Notes: generated by a model not told the origin, from the letters alone. DNA of 8,178 nt from an uncultured Sutterella sp. (GCA_900538905.1 UPZS01000059.1:1-8178), one strand, 5' to 3'; numbered from the stretch's first letter, positions 1-6,117 are shown. Program-made: numbers and translations.

Positions 1-359
1 AGCTCTTTTTCTTAGCTAGTGCGTCATCTTATTCGTAGAATCAGATTTCGGAAACCAATTCCGCCGTCAAGTTTGTGATCCAAGCTCGGACGGATAGGAA
101 TTCGTTTGTATGTATGAAACGTATTCCCGCTCGCGCATCCACGAAGCCTACCCTCAGCTTCGCGCGCACGCCTTTAAGCATTGGGACCGCATATTCGACA
201 GTAGGTCACACAGTACAGACAGGCGACCCCTGGTGCTGTATGTCTCTGTCGATCTATTTTTCCGAACTCAAGACTCGGAGACGCGGATTTGCGTTGGCGT
301 ACCGCGGCGGTTCCCGACACTCTTTCATAACAAAAAGCTGATAAATATAAGGTGTATTC
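1..359. other. Upstream region of brnQ, no gene supported
   Basis: Open frames exist on both strands here (for example 75-341 plus and 174-593 minus), but none has a convincing ribosome binding site, a recognisable domain or protein-like composition, and the minus one runs into brnQ antisense. No tRNA, T-box or other riboswitch is recognisable. A brnQ promoter should lie in the last ~100 bases, but no -35/-10 pair with 16-18 bp spacing stands out. The AT-rich stretch at about 326-351 is the only plausible place for a -10 box. Confidence 0.5.
348..352 (+). promoter_or_regulatory. Ribosome binding site of brnQ
   Basis: TAAGG sits 7 bases before ATG 360 and fixes the start immediately ahead of the first transmembrane segment. 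Confidence 0.6.
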
Positions 360-1694
360 ATGCAATCGGATTCCCGAACGCGATTTATCCCTATTGGTCT
401 GATGCTCTTTGCGCTGTTTTTCGGCGCTGGTAACCTGATTTTCCCGGCCTCCATGGGGCAAGCTTCCGGTACGGATGTCTGGTGGGCTCTTCTTGGTTTT
501 TGCATTACCGGTGTCGGTCTGCCATTGCTGACGGTTATGGCCGTTGGCTATTCCGGCCTGCCCGGCGTGCGTGAGATCGGCAATCGTGTCCATCCTTGGT
601 TTGGGGTTTTTTACTCGACCGTCTGCATTCTTGCTATCGGTCCTTGCTTTGCTGTTCCTCGTACCGGCACGGTCTCTTGGGAAATCGCCATTGTTCCTTT
701 CCTTGATCCTTCTCAGTTAGAAATCGGCATGCCGATCTTTCTGGCTGTCTTTTTAGGCGTAGCCGGTTGGCTTGCTGCGTCTCCGTCCAAGCTTGTGGAT
801 CGTGTCGGCAAGATTCTTACGCCGCTGCTGGTTCTGACGTTGGTGGTCTTTATTATTAAGAGCTTCATCACTCCGATGGGCGAACCGCAGACTCCCGCCG
901 CTCCCTATGCGACTCCTGTGATGGCAGTTGTCCAGGGGATCCTTGATGGCTACAACACGCTTGACGCGATCGCCGCGTTGATTTTCGCGTCTCTTACGAT
1001 CGGGGTTGTCCGTGATGCCGGCTTTACAAAGCAGTCCGATATTGCACGTGAAGTGTTCAAGGCTGCGTTGATTGCCGCTCCGATGCTCGGCGTTATTTAC
1101 ATTTTCATTGCGAAGATCGGCGCGGAAAGCGTGAGCGCAATCGGCATTCAGGAAACCGGTGCTCCAATCCTTGCTTTGAGCGCCAAGCTTCTTTTCGGCA
1201 ATGGCGGTGCGATGCTTTTGGCGGCCATGGTGATTTTGGCTTGCTTGACGACTGCGATCGGTTTGATCAGCTGTACTGCCGCTCACTTCATGAATTTGTC
1301 CGGCGGCCGCATCAAGTACGGTGTTTGGGTTGTCATCTTTACGGTGATTTCTTATCTCATCGGCTTGTTCGGTTTGAAGACCATCATTGTTTCGACCATT
1401 CCGGTTCTGATGTTCTTGTATCCGCTCTGCGTGGCGCTTGTGATTCTTTCGTTCTTGCACACCATGATCGGCGGGCGTCGTTGCGTATGGGCCTGGACGA
1501 TTGGTTTTACGTTCGTCATGGCGCTTTACAACGGACTGCAGACAGCCAAGATTGCCATGGGCGGGCTTGAAGCTATTCTTGCTCAGTGGGTGCCGTTGCA
1601 CACCTATGGACTCGGTTGGATTCCTTTTGCCGTCGTCGGCTTTGTAATCGGTATGATTCACAGGTCGCTTACGAAGGGACCGGCCCAGCCGTAA
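360..1694 (+). CDS. brnQ: Branched-chain amino acid:cation symporter BrnQ (LIVCS family)
   Basis: A 444-residue integral membrane protein expected to import leucine, isoleucine and valine across the inner membrane, driven by Na+ or H+. The family signatures are clear: LFFGAGNLIFP at residues 19-29 in the first membrane segment, GPCFAVPRTGTVSWE at 94-108, a conserved block around QGILDGYNTLDAIAALIFA (192-210), and LACLTTAIGLISCTAAHF (293-310). About twelve hydrophobic segments span the protein, and the length matches the usual 430-450 residues. The ATG at 360 is chosen because TAAGG (348-352) precedes it by 7 bases and the first membrane segment follows at once. The gene appears monocistronic: no same-strand gene lies close upstream and a strong terminator follows. 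No frameshift or missing motif is visible. Family assignment is secure; the exact substrate preference and coupling ion are inferred from the family. Confidence 0.96.
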   Translation: MQSDSRTRFIPIGLMLFALFFGAGNLIFPASMGQASGTDVWWALLGFCITGVGLPLLTVMAVGYSGLPGVREIGNRVHPWFGVFYSTVCILAIGPCFAVPRTGTVSWEIAIVPFLDPSQLEIGMPIFLAVFLGVAGWLAASPSKLVDRVGKILTPLLVLTLVVFIIKSFITPMGEPQTPAAPYATPVMAVVQGILDGYNTLDAIAALIFASLTIGVVRDAGFTKQSDIAREVFKAALIAAPMLGVIYIFIAKIGAESVSAIGIQETGAPILALSAKLLFGNGGAMLLAAMVILACLTTAIGLISCTAAHFMNLSGGRIKYGVWVVIFTVISYLIGLFGLKTIIVSTIPVLMFLYPLCVALVILSFLHTMIGGRRCVWAWTIGFTFVMALYNGLQTAKIAMGGLEAILAQWVPLHTYGLGWIPFAVVGFVIGMIHRSLTKGPAQP

Positions 1695-1719
1695 CTTGCT
1701 ACGTTTCGTGATGTCTACA

Positions 1720-1750
1720 CAGGCTGCCTTCAAAAGAGGCGGCCTGTTTT
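1720..1750 (+). terminator. Rho-independent terminator of brnQ
   Basis: An 11-bp stem (1720-1730 with 1736-1746, two G-U pairs) with a five-base loop CAAAA is followed directly by TTTT. It lies 25 bases after the brnQ stop, so it separates brnQ from the next gene. Confidence 0.85.
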
Positions 1751-1815
1751 GATTTAGCTGGTATCCGAGGTCGTCAGTGATTTAGTCAACAGGTGCTTGA
1801 ATATGGAGGTAAAAG

Positions 1816-1824
1816 GTGAAATAG
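1816..1824 (+). other. Likely original start codon followed by an amber stop (GTG AAA TAG)
   Basis: GTG at 1816 lies 5 bases after a full GGAGGT (1805-1810), ideal initiation spacing. It is in frame with the gene below and gives Met-Lys-stop, then Leu-Thr-Tyr. A signal peptide of the form M-K-K-L-T-Y-V-L would result if the TAG were AAG, a single-base change. This is direct sequence observation; whether the amber is a mutation, a sequencing error or read through cannot be told from here. Confidence 0.7.
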
Positions 1825-2289
1825 TTGACTTATGTTCTGTTTGCTCTTTTAGCAGTTCCGTTGGTTGCCCAGGCAGCAACATCCGATGCTGAGGAACTTG
1901 GCCGTTGCATCTACAACAATACGAGTTCCGCGGATAGAGATACGCTTGTGCAGTTCATGTACGTTTCGCTTGGTTCGACCAATGCCGCTAGAAAAGTCCA
2001 GTCGATTCCTCAGACCAAGATCAATCAGGTTAACAGCAAGACGAAGGCTCTTGCATCCAAACTGGTGCTCGGTCCTTGTCGCAAGCAGGCTGCTCGTGTT
2101 CTGCTGTCTGATCCGAGAAACGGTATGCAGCAGGCTCTTTCCTACACGGTTGAGCGATTGGTGGCAGACAGAATCGCCGAGAGTACATCGGGATGGCTGT
2201 CAAGTTTGGGGGGCAGCTCGGAAAACGCAAGTAAAGTGCGAAACGCAATCGAGTTTGGAAGCGCGTTGATGGATGTGTTCAGGAAGTGA
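1825..2289 (+). CDS. Small predicted exported protein of unknown function, start disrupted
   Basis: From the TTG at 1825 the frame encodes 154 residues. Residues 4-17 are a hydrophobic signal-peptide core ending in a typical signal peptidase I site (VAQA, then AT), so the mature protein of about 136 residues should be periplasmic. It has two cysteines (28 and 85) that could form a disulphide, and a mostly polar helical character with R/K-rich stretches. It resembles a family of uncharacterised proteobacterial exported proteins with a GRC motif near the mature N-terminus, but I cannot name it. Starting at TTG leaves the signal peptide without its usual positive residue and puts GGAGGT 14 bases upstream, so the real start is probably GTG 1816, interrupted by TAG 1822-1824. 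The rest of the frame is intact, suggesting a recent lesion, suppression or reinitiation. It stands alone after the brnQ terminator. Confidence 0.7.
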   Translation: MTYVLFALLAVPLVAQAATSDAEELGRCIYNNTSSADRDTLVQFMYVSLGSTNAARKVQSIPQTKINQVNSKTKALASKLVLGPCRKQAARVLLSDPRNGMQQALSYTVERLVADRIAESTSGWLSSLGGSSENASKVRNAIEFGSALMDVFRK

Positions 2290-2438
2290 TTCGCCGAGTC
2301 CTTGGAGCTTTGAACATAGTTAAAAGTCTTTGCTGGACTGTTGTCAAATGTCTCGTGGTATCTGGATGGTTTGACTCCCATGGTGTCCAAAAATTCAATA
2401 CCACTTCAAGCAGTAAGTGGTCTGCAGGTTCTGGCCAT

Positions 2439-2516
2439 AATTGATGGATAAATTGATGGATAAATGCAGTTTTTTCAATGACCGGACCATTCTATCCATC
2501 AATTTATCCATCAATT
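2439..2516. repeat. Perfect 24-bp inverted repeat made of tandem 12-mers
   Basis: The arms 2439-2462 and 2493-2516 are exact reverse complements separated by 30 bases. The left arm is built from the 12-mer TTGATGGATAAA, present twice head to tail (2441-2452 and 2453-2464). No T-run follows, so it is not a classical terminator. It could be a protein-binding site, the end repeats of a small lost element, or a stable RNA hairpin; the sequence alone does not decide. Confidence 0.9.
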
Positions 2517-2584
2517 CGTCGCGGATTTGGCCGAACGAGAGAGAGCGTCAAAGAATGAAAAACTGACGCAAGTGACTGAATATA

Positions 2585-2616
2585 AAAGAAAAACCGAACG
2601 ATTATGAATCGTCCGG
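2585..2616 (-). terminator. Rho-independent terminator on the minus strand
   Basis: Read on the minus strand, a 10-bp stem (2616-2607 with 2603-2594, one G-U pair) closes a three-base loop and is followed by TTTTTCTTT. On the plus strand the stem has an A-C mismatch and only a short T-stretch after it, so the minus strand is the working direction. No gene now ends just before it; its natural partner is the tRNA-like 3' end 10 bases upstream. Confidence 0.75.
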
Positions 2617-2626
2617 CTTTATCTGC

Positions 2627-2642
2627 TGGCGGAAGGAGAGTC
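2627..2642 (-). other. Candidate attachment site: 3' end of a tRNA-Ser-like gene
   Basis: On the minus strand this reads GACTCTCCTTCCGCCA: a possible T-stem 3' strand (GACTC), a seven-base acceptor strand (TCCTTCC), the serine-type discriminator G and an encoded CCA. A terminator follows 10 bases later, as expected after a tRNA gene. Upstream on the minus strand the sequence does not continue as a tRNA: no T-loop TTCGA and no matching GAGTC. A displaced 3' end of this kind is the usual scar of tyrosine-recombinase integration into a tRNA gene. The tRNA identity is inference; the intact gene would lie outside the window. Confidence 0.45.
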
Positions 2643-2698
2643 CTCCAACGAGTCCCATTTTTCAGGCAATTTCCGGCATTTTCAGGAAATGTACCACT

Positions 2699-2729
2699 CG
2701 ATGTACCTCAAATAGTTCGAGGTACATCG
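2699..2729. repeat. Perfect 11-bp hairpin
   Basis: Arms CGATGTACCTC (2699-2709) and its exact reverse complement (2719-2729) flank a 9-base loop. Outside the stem, CACT (2695-2698) could pair with AGTG (2734-2737) across a bulge. There is no T-run on either strand, so it is not a terminator. Confidence 0.75.
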
Positions 2730-2732
2730 GAA

Positions 2733-2751
2733 GAGTGCCCTGTAAGCACTC
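2733..2751. repeat. Short hairpin next to the 11-bp hairpin
   Basis: GAGTGC (2733-2738) and GCACTC (2746-2751) are exact inverted copies with a 7-base loop. It starts 3 bases after the preceding hairpin and competes with its extended pairing. Confidence 0.55.
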
Positions 2752-2880
2752 ACTGTGACTATACAGCCGGTATTACCTGTTAGCAAAAATCTGCAATTAG
2801 GTCATATTGGGTTGTCAAACCCCACTTCCACAATTGCACATGACGCCGGGCAGAGAATCTGTTGGGCGCGGTAGTAGGAT

Positions 2881-2909
2881 GCCACAAAACGACATAAATT
2901 AAAGCCACC
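2881..2909 (+). repeat. Left inner inverted repeat of element 1
   Basis: Starts GCCACAAAACG and ends AAGCCACC. It matches the reverse complement of 4991-5019 at 24 of 29 positions. It is likely a transposase binding site. Confidence 0.85.
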
Positions 2910-2921
2910 CCGGAAAGGGGT
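2907..2921 (+). promoter_or_regulatory. Ribosome binding site of istA inside a small hairpin
   Basis: AAGGGG (2915-2920) lies 5 bases before the istA ATG at 2926. ACCCC (2907-2911) pairs perfectly with GGGGT (2917-2921) around a GGAAA loop, hiding part of the ribosome binding site in the mRNA. That could hold transposase synthesis low, which is common in insertion sequences; the effect here is inferred from pairing only. Confidence 0.5.
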
Positions 2922-2925
2922 AAAA

Positions 2926-4206
2926 ATGAGTCGTAAGAAGGCGAGCAGAATTGGAGAAGGTCCACTTTCTTCTCCTAATCAAATGCTCAGCAAGATCCAA
3001 GTCGCTCAAATCCGAGCGCTATCAGCCAGTAACCACTCCATGCGTCGCATCTCCAAAATGACAGGCATCTCACGCAATACCGTGAGCAAGTACCTTAAAG
3101 GCGCAGAGCCCGTTGCACGGCGTAGGTCTATTCAAACTCAATGGTTGGAAGACAACCGGGAACGAGTTCGTGAAGAGTTTTTCAATGGCGGTTGCAACTG
3201 TGCAGTCGTGCAGCGCAACTTGAAGGAAAGCGGCATCAAAGTCGGCCTGCGGCAACTGCAACGCTTCAGCGAGCCGTTCCGGCAGGAACAAAAGGCGATC
3301 CAGAAGTATTGCCGTCGCTACGAAACTTCACCCGGCGACCACATGCAGATCGATTTCTGCGAGAAGACCGTGGTTGTTGCCGGCGAGGCTGTCAAGATCC
3401 ATGTCTTCGTGGCCGTATTGGGCTTCTCCAGAAGAATTTTCGCTAAAGCGTATCCGGCAGAAAATCAGTCTGCCTGGCTCGACGGAATTGAGTCCGCATT
3501 CTTTTACTTCAAGGCGCGCCCCCGTACTCTCGTTTGCGACAACACCAGATGTTTGGTTCGCGCTCATAAGAAACGGGGCGAGACTCAATGGACGCAAGCC
3601 TTCGAGAGCTTCTGCAACTATTGGTCGGTCCAGGCCATTGCCTGCACACCCTATCATCCCCAAAGCAAGGGCAAAGTTGAAAGAGCCATCCGTTACGTTC
3701 AGGGTAACGCGTTGATAGGAAAGTCGTTTGACTCTCTTCAGTCAATCAACCAATGGTTGGAGCGTTGGGCGCTGACGTACTCTGACGGCCGAGTGCTCGA
3801 TGACTATCTCAAGGAGCTTCGCACTCCCAAGGAGCGGTTCTTGGTGGAAAAGCCGATGATGCTGGAACTCGACGGAATGCCCAGATTTGTGAGGGTGCGT
3901 GAGGAAACCAGGAAAGTCGACGCGGCGGGCCTTATCCGCGTCGACGGCAATGCTTACCATCTTGCACGAGAATTCGCTCAGCAAGAGGTCCAACTCCTAA
4001 TTGATGAATTCAAGATCGTGGTCACTCGAAAAGCACGCTTGATCGTCGAGTTGGATAAGGCTGGTTCAGTTTACAAACCTCTGCTGCAAAAAGAAAACCC
4101 ACGTCCGGAAAAATTGCCGCACTTGCCGACAATCGCCGATCCGCTGTTCTGCCGTAACAATCTGCAGCGCAGTCTGAGTGAGTACGACATTGCCGTAAGG
4201 AGCTAG
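2926..4206 (+). CDS. istA: IS21-family transposase IstA
   Basis: A 426-residue DDE-type transposase that cuts and joins the ends of element 1 with the help of IstB. Residues 23-57 form a helix-turn-helix of the resolvase/Hin type (ISRNTVSKYL at its end), expected to bind the terminal repeats. The integrase-like core follows, with catalytic residues D143 (in MQIDF), D205 (in VCDN) and E252 (in GKVER); the NTRCLV and CTPYHPQSKGK motifs are also typical. The C-terminal part contains the small beta-rich domain of IstA proteins (around 335-375). Length is within the family range of roughly 390-510. ATG 2926 is preceded by AAGGGG. The stop is 3 bases before istB, so the two are co-transcribed and probably translationally coupled. 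No lesion is visible. Family assignment is firm. Confidence 0.95.
   Translation: MSRKKASRIGEGPLSSPNQMLSKIQVAQIRALSASNHSMRRISKMTGISRNTVSKYLKGAEPVARRRSIQTQWLEDNRERVREEFFNGGCNCAVVQRNLKESGIKVGLRQLQRFSEPFRQEQKAIQKYCRRYETSPGDHMQIDFCEKTVVVAGEAVKIHVFVAVLGFSRRIFAKAYPAENQSAWLDGIESAFFYFKARPRTLVCDNTRCLVRAHKKRGETQWTQAFESFCNYWSVQAIACTPYHPQSKGKVERAIRYVQGNALIGKSFDSLQSINQWLERWALTYSDGRVLDDYLKELRTPKERFLVEKPMMLELDGMPRFVRVREETRKVDAAGLIRVDGNAYHLAREFAQQEVQLLIDEFKIVVTRKARLIVELDKAGSVYKPLLQKENPRPEKLPHLPTIADPLFCRNNLQRSLSEYDIAVRS
4197..4202 (+). promoter_or_regulatory. Ribosome binding site of istB inside istA
   Basis: AAGGAG at 4197-4202 overlaps the last codons of istA and lies 7 bases before the ATG at 4210, an arrangement suited to coupled translation. 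Confidence 0.7.
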
Positions 4207-4209
4207 GTC

Positions 4210-4977
4210 ATGAACATTCGTGAAACGGACGAAGCTCTGCGACAAAAGGCAGTTCGACTGAAGCTGACGTATATGCGCGACAACATGCCTGAACTGATGC
4301 GTGCGGCAACGGAATCGAAGATGACGCCGCGAGAAGTGTTGGAGTACGTGTTGGGTAAGGAGGTGGATCGCAGAGACGCCAATCGGGTGAAGTTGGCGAT
4401 GATGGCGGCTCACTTTCCTAGAGCTTGTACCCTGGAAAGCTTTGATTATGCCGCGCAACCTGCTGTCGACCCCGGAACGATCCGTGAGCTGGCCAAGATG
4501 GAATGGGTTCGCGGCGGAGAGAACGTTTTGTTTTTGGGACCGCCCGGCGTGGGGAAAACACATCTGGCGATCGCGCTAGGCCGAGAAGCAGTGAAAAAGG
4601 GGTATTCGGTTTTATTCCTCTCAGCCAGCGGGCTTGTAAATCTGCTTGAGAAAGCCAAGAAGGAATCGACGCTCAATGAGAAAATGGCTCAGTTGAGTAA
4701 GCCGCAACTGCTGATCATTGATGAAGTCGGATACTTGCCGATCTCAACGGAAAACGCCAATCTGTTTTTTCAAATTGTGAGCCGTCGGTATGAACGCAAG
4801 AGCATCATTCTGACGAGCAACAGATCAATTAACGACTGGGGAGTGATCTTCGGGGACCCGACGGTGGCGACGGCCATTCTCGACAGGTTGCTGCATCACT
4901 GCACACCGGTCACCATCATGGGGGATAGCTATCGTTTCAAACAAGCAAAGAAAAACAAGCTACTGAAGGAAAACTAA
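4210..4977 (+). CDS. istB: IS21-family helper ATPase IstB
   Basis: A 255-residue AAA+ ATPase of the DnaC/IstB clade that assists IstA, remodelling target DNA and promoting strand transfer. The N-terminal ~95 residues are the helical IstB domain (MRDNMPELMRAATE, then MAAHFP at 65-70). Walker A is GPPGVGKTH (110-118), Walker B LLIIDE (167-172), a sensor-like LTSN at 201-204, and the family's C-terminal GDPTVATAILDRLLHH (215-230) followed by GDSYR. Length is standard for IstB. It begins 3 bases after istA and ends 64 bases before the right terminus of the element. All catalytic motifs are present and no frameshift is visible, in contrast to the istB copy at 6118-6866. Confidence 0.95.
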   Translation: MNIRETDEALRQKAVRLKLTYMRDNMPELMRAATESKMTPREVLEYVLGKEVDRRDANRVKLAMMAAHFPRACTLESFDYAAQPAVDPGTIRELAKMEWVRGGENVLFLGPPGVGKTHLAIALGREAVKKGYSVLFLSASGLVNLLEKAKKESTLNEKMAQLSKPQLLIIDEVGYLPISTENANLFFQIVSRRYERKSIILTSNRSINDWGVIFGDPTVATAILDRLLHHCTPVTIMGDSYRFKQAKKNKLLKEN

Positions 4978-4990
4978 TTTTTTTGATCGA

Positions 4991-5019
4991 GGTGGCTTAA
5001 ATATAGTGCGTTTTGTGGC
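4991..5019 (-). repeat. Right inner inverted repeat of element 1
   Basis: Its reverse complement starts GCCACAAAACG and ends AAGCCACC, matching 2881-2909 at 24 of 29 positions. It lies between the istB stop and the right terminus at 5041. Confidence 0.85.
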
Positions 5020-5041
5020 TTTCGCTGTTCTACGCTTGACA

Positions 5042-5280
5042 CCCTAGCTCGAAAGAAGATTTCGTTCAGCTTATTTCGGAGTCTCTGAAGGCTTTTGGCA
5101 TGAACTCGGGCTGCCCCAGTTCTGCCAACTACAAATTACCATCTATTTGTACGATGACTCTCACGCACGCGGACACCCCAATTCTCGAGCATTCGGACAT
5201 TGATTTCGATGCTGGAAGTAAGAAAAAGTTGGCGAGCCCGGGCCGCAAAGTAACCATTCAATCCGTATTTGCGACGTGAC
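5042..5280. other. Unassigned DNA between element 1 and the intron remnant
   Basis: The plus strand is open from 5040 to a TGA at 5277-5279, about 79 codons with an internal ATG at 5100 but no ribosome binding site, and its translation matches nothing I recognise. The minus strand carries the tail of the intron-remnant frame, which loses recognisable similarity here. It could be the 3' part of the intron, or the sequence the intron or IS landed in. Confidence 0.35.
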
Positions 5281-6020
5281 CTTGGCACTGTCAAGCGTCG
5301 TGGAATAACGAAGGGCGGTGTACCACCCGAGGATATGCCGCGAAAGCGCTAGACAGCGACAAGAGGCACGGTGATAGCCTAGGCCGAGGAGAAGGGCTTC
5401 TGACCTCCTCCCGAGCCACGTGGCGGCGAACACGGTGGGGGATTTGGGGGAGGCAGAGCCTCCCACATGGGGGTCCGAATATTCAGGATTGTCCCTTAGC
5501 CGGCTGGCCAAGTGTGTGAGATTTTGTGTGCCCCGAATGTTTGAGAAGCTTCGTGCAAATGCCCAAGATTTCTCACCAACGAATGTATACCCAAGAAATT
5601 TCGCTTTCGAAGATCGAAACACGCCGCTCTTGTCGCGATTAACTCGCCACTTGAACGTCCCCTCTATAAACGAAATCATGTTCTCGAGTGTCCTTTCTGC
5701 CGCCTTTCTCGATTTGGCATAACAGTTGCAGTCGTCAGCAAACCGTCAGTACTTCAAACCTCGCTTGTCCAGATATTTGTCGAGTTCGTCTAAGACGATC
5801 AGCGACAAGATTGGTCTCAGAGGTGATCCCTACAGTGTGCCCTCCTCCCGCACTTGAACCACGCTGTCAGACATAATGCCCGTTCGCAGATATCGGCGGA
5901 TCAGCCTCAGAAGCATATTGTCTTCGATATGTTGCCCCAGTTTCGACATCAGTCGATTGTGGTTGACCGTAACGAAAAATCCAGCCAAGTCTAATTCTAC
6001 AGCCCACGTTCACTGTGTCT
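5161..6020 (-). pseudogene. Remnant of a group II intron reverse transcriptase/maturase
   Basis: The minus strand from about 6007 gives the palm of a group II intron RT: AVELDLAGFFVTVNHNRL (first catalytic Asp), then LLRLIRRYLRTGIMSDSVVQ, EEGTL-stop-GSPLRPILSLI, LDELDKYLDKRG, KY-stop-RFADD (the YADD box as FADD, both Asp kept), KSRKAAERTLENMISFIEG and WRVNRDKSGVFRSSKAKFLGY. All of this reads in one frame, broken by TAG at 5830-5832 (where the family has Gln) and TGA at 5746-5748. From about 5480 downwards similarity fades; a stretch near 5270-5350 (SRHILGWYTALRYS) resembles the maturase domain. The N-terminus is missing because the IS at 6023 abuts it. I see no intron domain V. It is certainly inactive. 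The lower limit is uncertain; the open frame itself runs to 5161. Confidence 0.88.
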
Positions 6021-6029
6021 GGTGTCAAG

Positions 6030-6073
6030 CGCAATGACTTTTTTCCAGGGTAAACGCAATGAGACCTTTCCAG
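6030..6073 (+). repeat. Paired terminal repeats at the right end of element 2
   Basis: Two 19-bp copies begin 25 bases apart (6030 and 6055), sharing CGCAATGA and TTTCCAG. They are probable IstA binding sites, as in other IS21 elements. Confidence 0.7.
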
Positions 6074-6117
6074 CGAGATTTACGATTGTGTCGTGAGTTG
6101 CGGTGGTTGATTTATTA

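Larger units (their letters stand above)
2290..2859. other. Gene-free, repeat-rich boundary region
   Basis: No frame in these 570 bases looks like a gene. It contains, left to right: a 24-bp inverted repeat with a 30-base spacer, a minus-strand terminator, a tRNA-Ser-like 3' end, and two adjacent hairpins, before the left end of an IS21-family element at about 2860. The structure suggests a junction between chromosome and an inserted island. The part from 2752 to 2859 shows nothing recognisable apart from a TGTCAAA at 2813, a weaker alternative for the IS end. Confidence 0.6.
2860..5041 (+). mobile_element. Complete IS21-family insertion sequence (element 1)
   Basis: About 2.18 kb with the family's istA-istB pair. 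The right end read inward starts TGTCAAGCG (from 5041) and the best left end starts TGTTGGGCG (from 2860). From each terminus a 29-bp related repeat begins after 21 or 22 bases (2881-2909 and 4991-5019, 24 of 29 identical in inverted orientation), which supports both boundaries. TGT ends and multiple internal terminal repeats are typical of IS21. No target duplication is visible: the flanks GAATC and CCCTA differ, so either the left end is slightly misplaced or a flank was rearranged. Both genes are intact, so the element may be active. Confidence 0.85.

Noticed and set aside
1..359. Leucine or T-box type regulatory RNA ahead of brnQ
   Set aside because: No T-box sequence, specifier hairpin or terminator/antiterminator pair can be seen; proximity to brnQ alone is not evidence.
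174..593. Minus-strand gene of 139 codons
   Set aside because: It runs antisense through the start of brnQ, has no ribosome binding site and no protein-like features.
753..1733. Minus-strand frame of 326 codons inside brnQ
   Set aside because: Its composition is that of an antisense shadow (rich in H, N, R, D, Q) opposite a well-supported membrane protein.
2439..2516. CRISPR array
   Set aside because: Repeated 12-mers occur, but they are tandem and inverted with no regular spacers and no cas genes.
2627..2700. A complete tRNA gene
   Set aside because: Only the 3' end fits; no T-loop TTCGA, anticodon arm or 5' acceptor is present on the minus strand.
2813..2820. TGTCAAA as the left terminus of element 1
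   Set aside because: It resembles the right-end TGTCAAG, but the distance to the inner repeat is about 68 bases instead of 22, and it gives no target duplication either. The TGT at 2860 fits better.
2780..2965. Minus-strand frame of 61 codons
   Set aside because: It crosses the IS left end and the istA start antisense and has no supporting signal.
5042..5500. Group II intron domain V
   Set aside because: I looked for the GAGC...GTTC hairpin on both strands; GAGCC at about 5412 has no proper partner or GAAA-capped stem.
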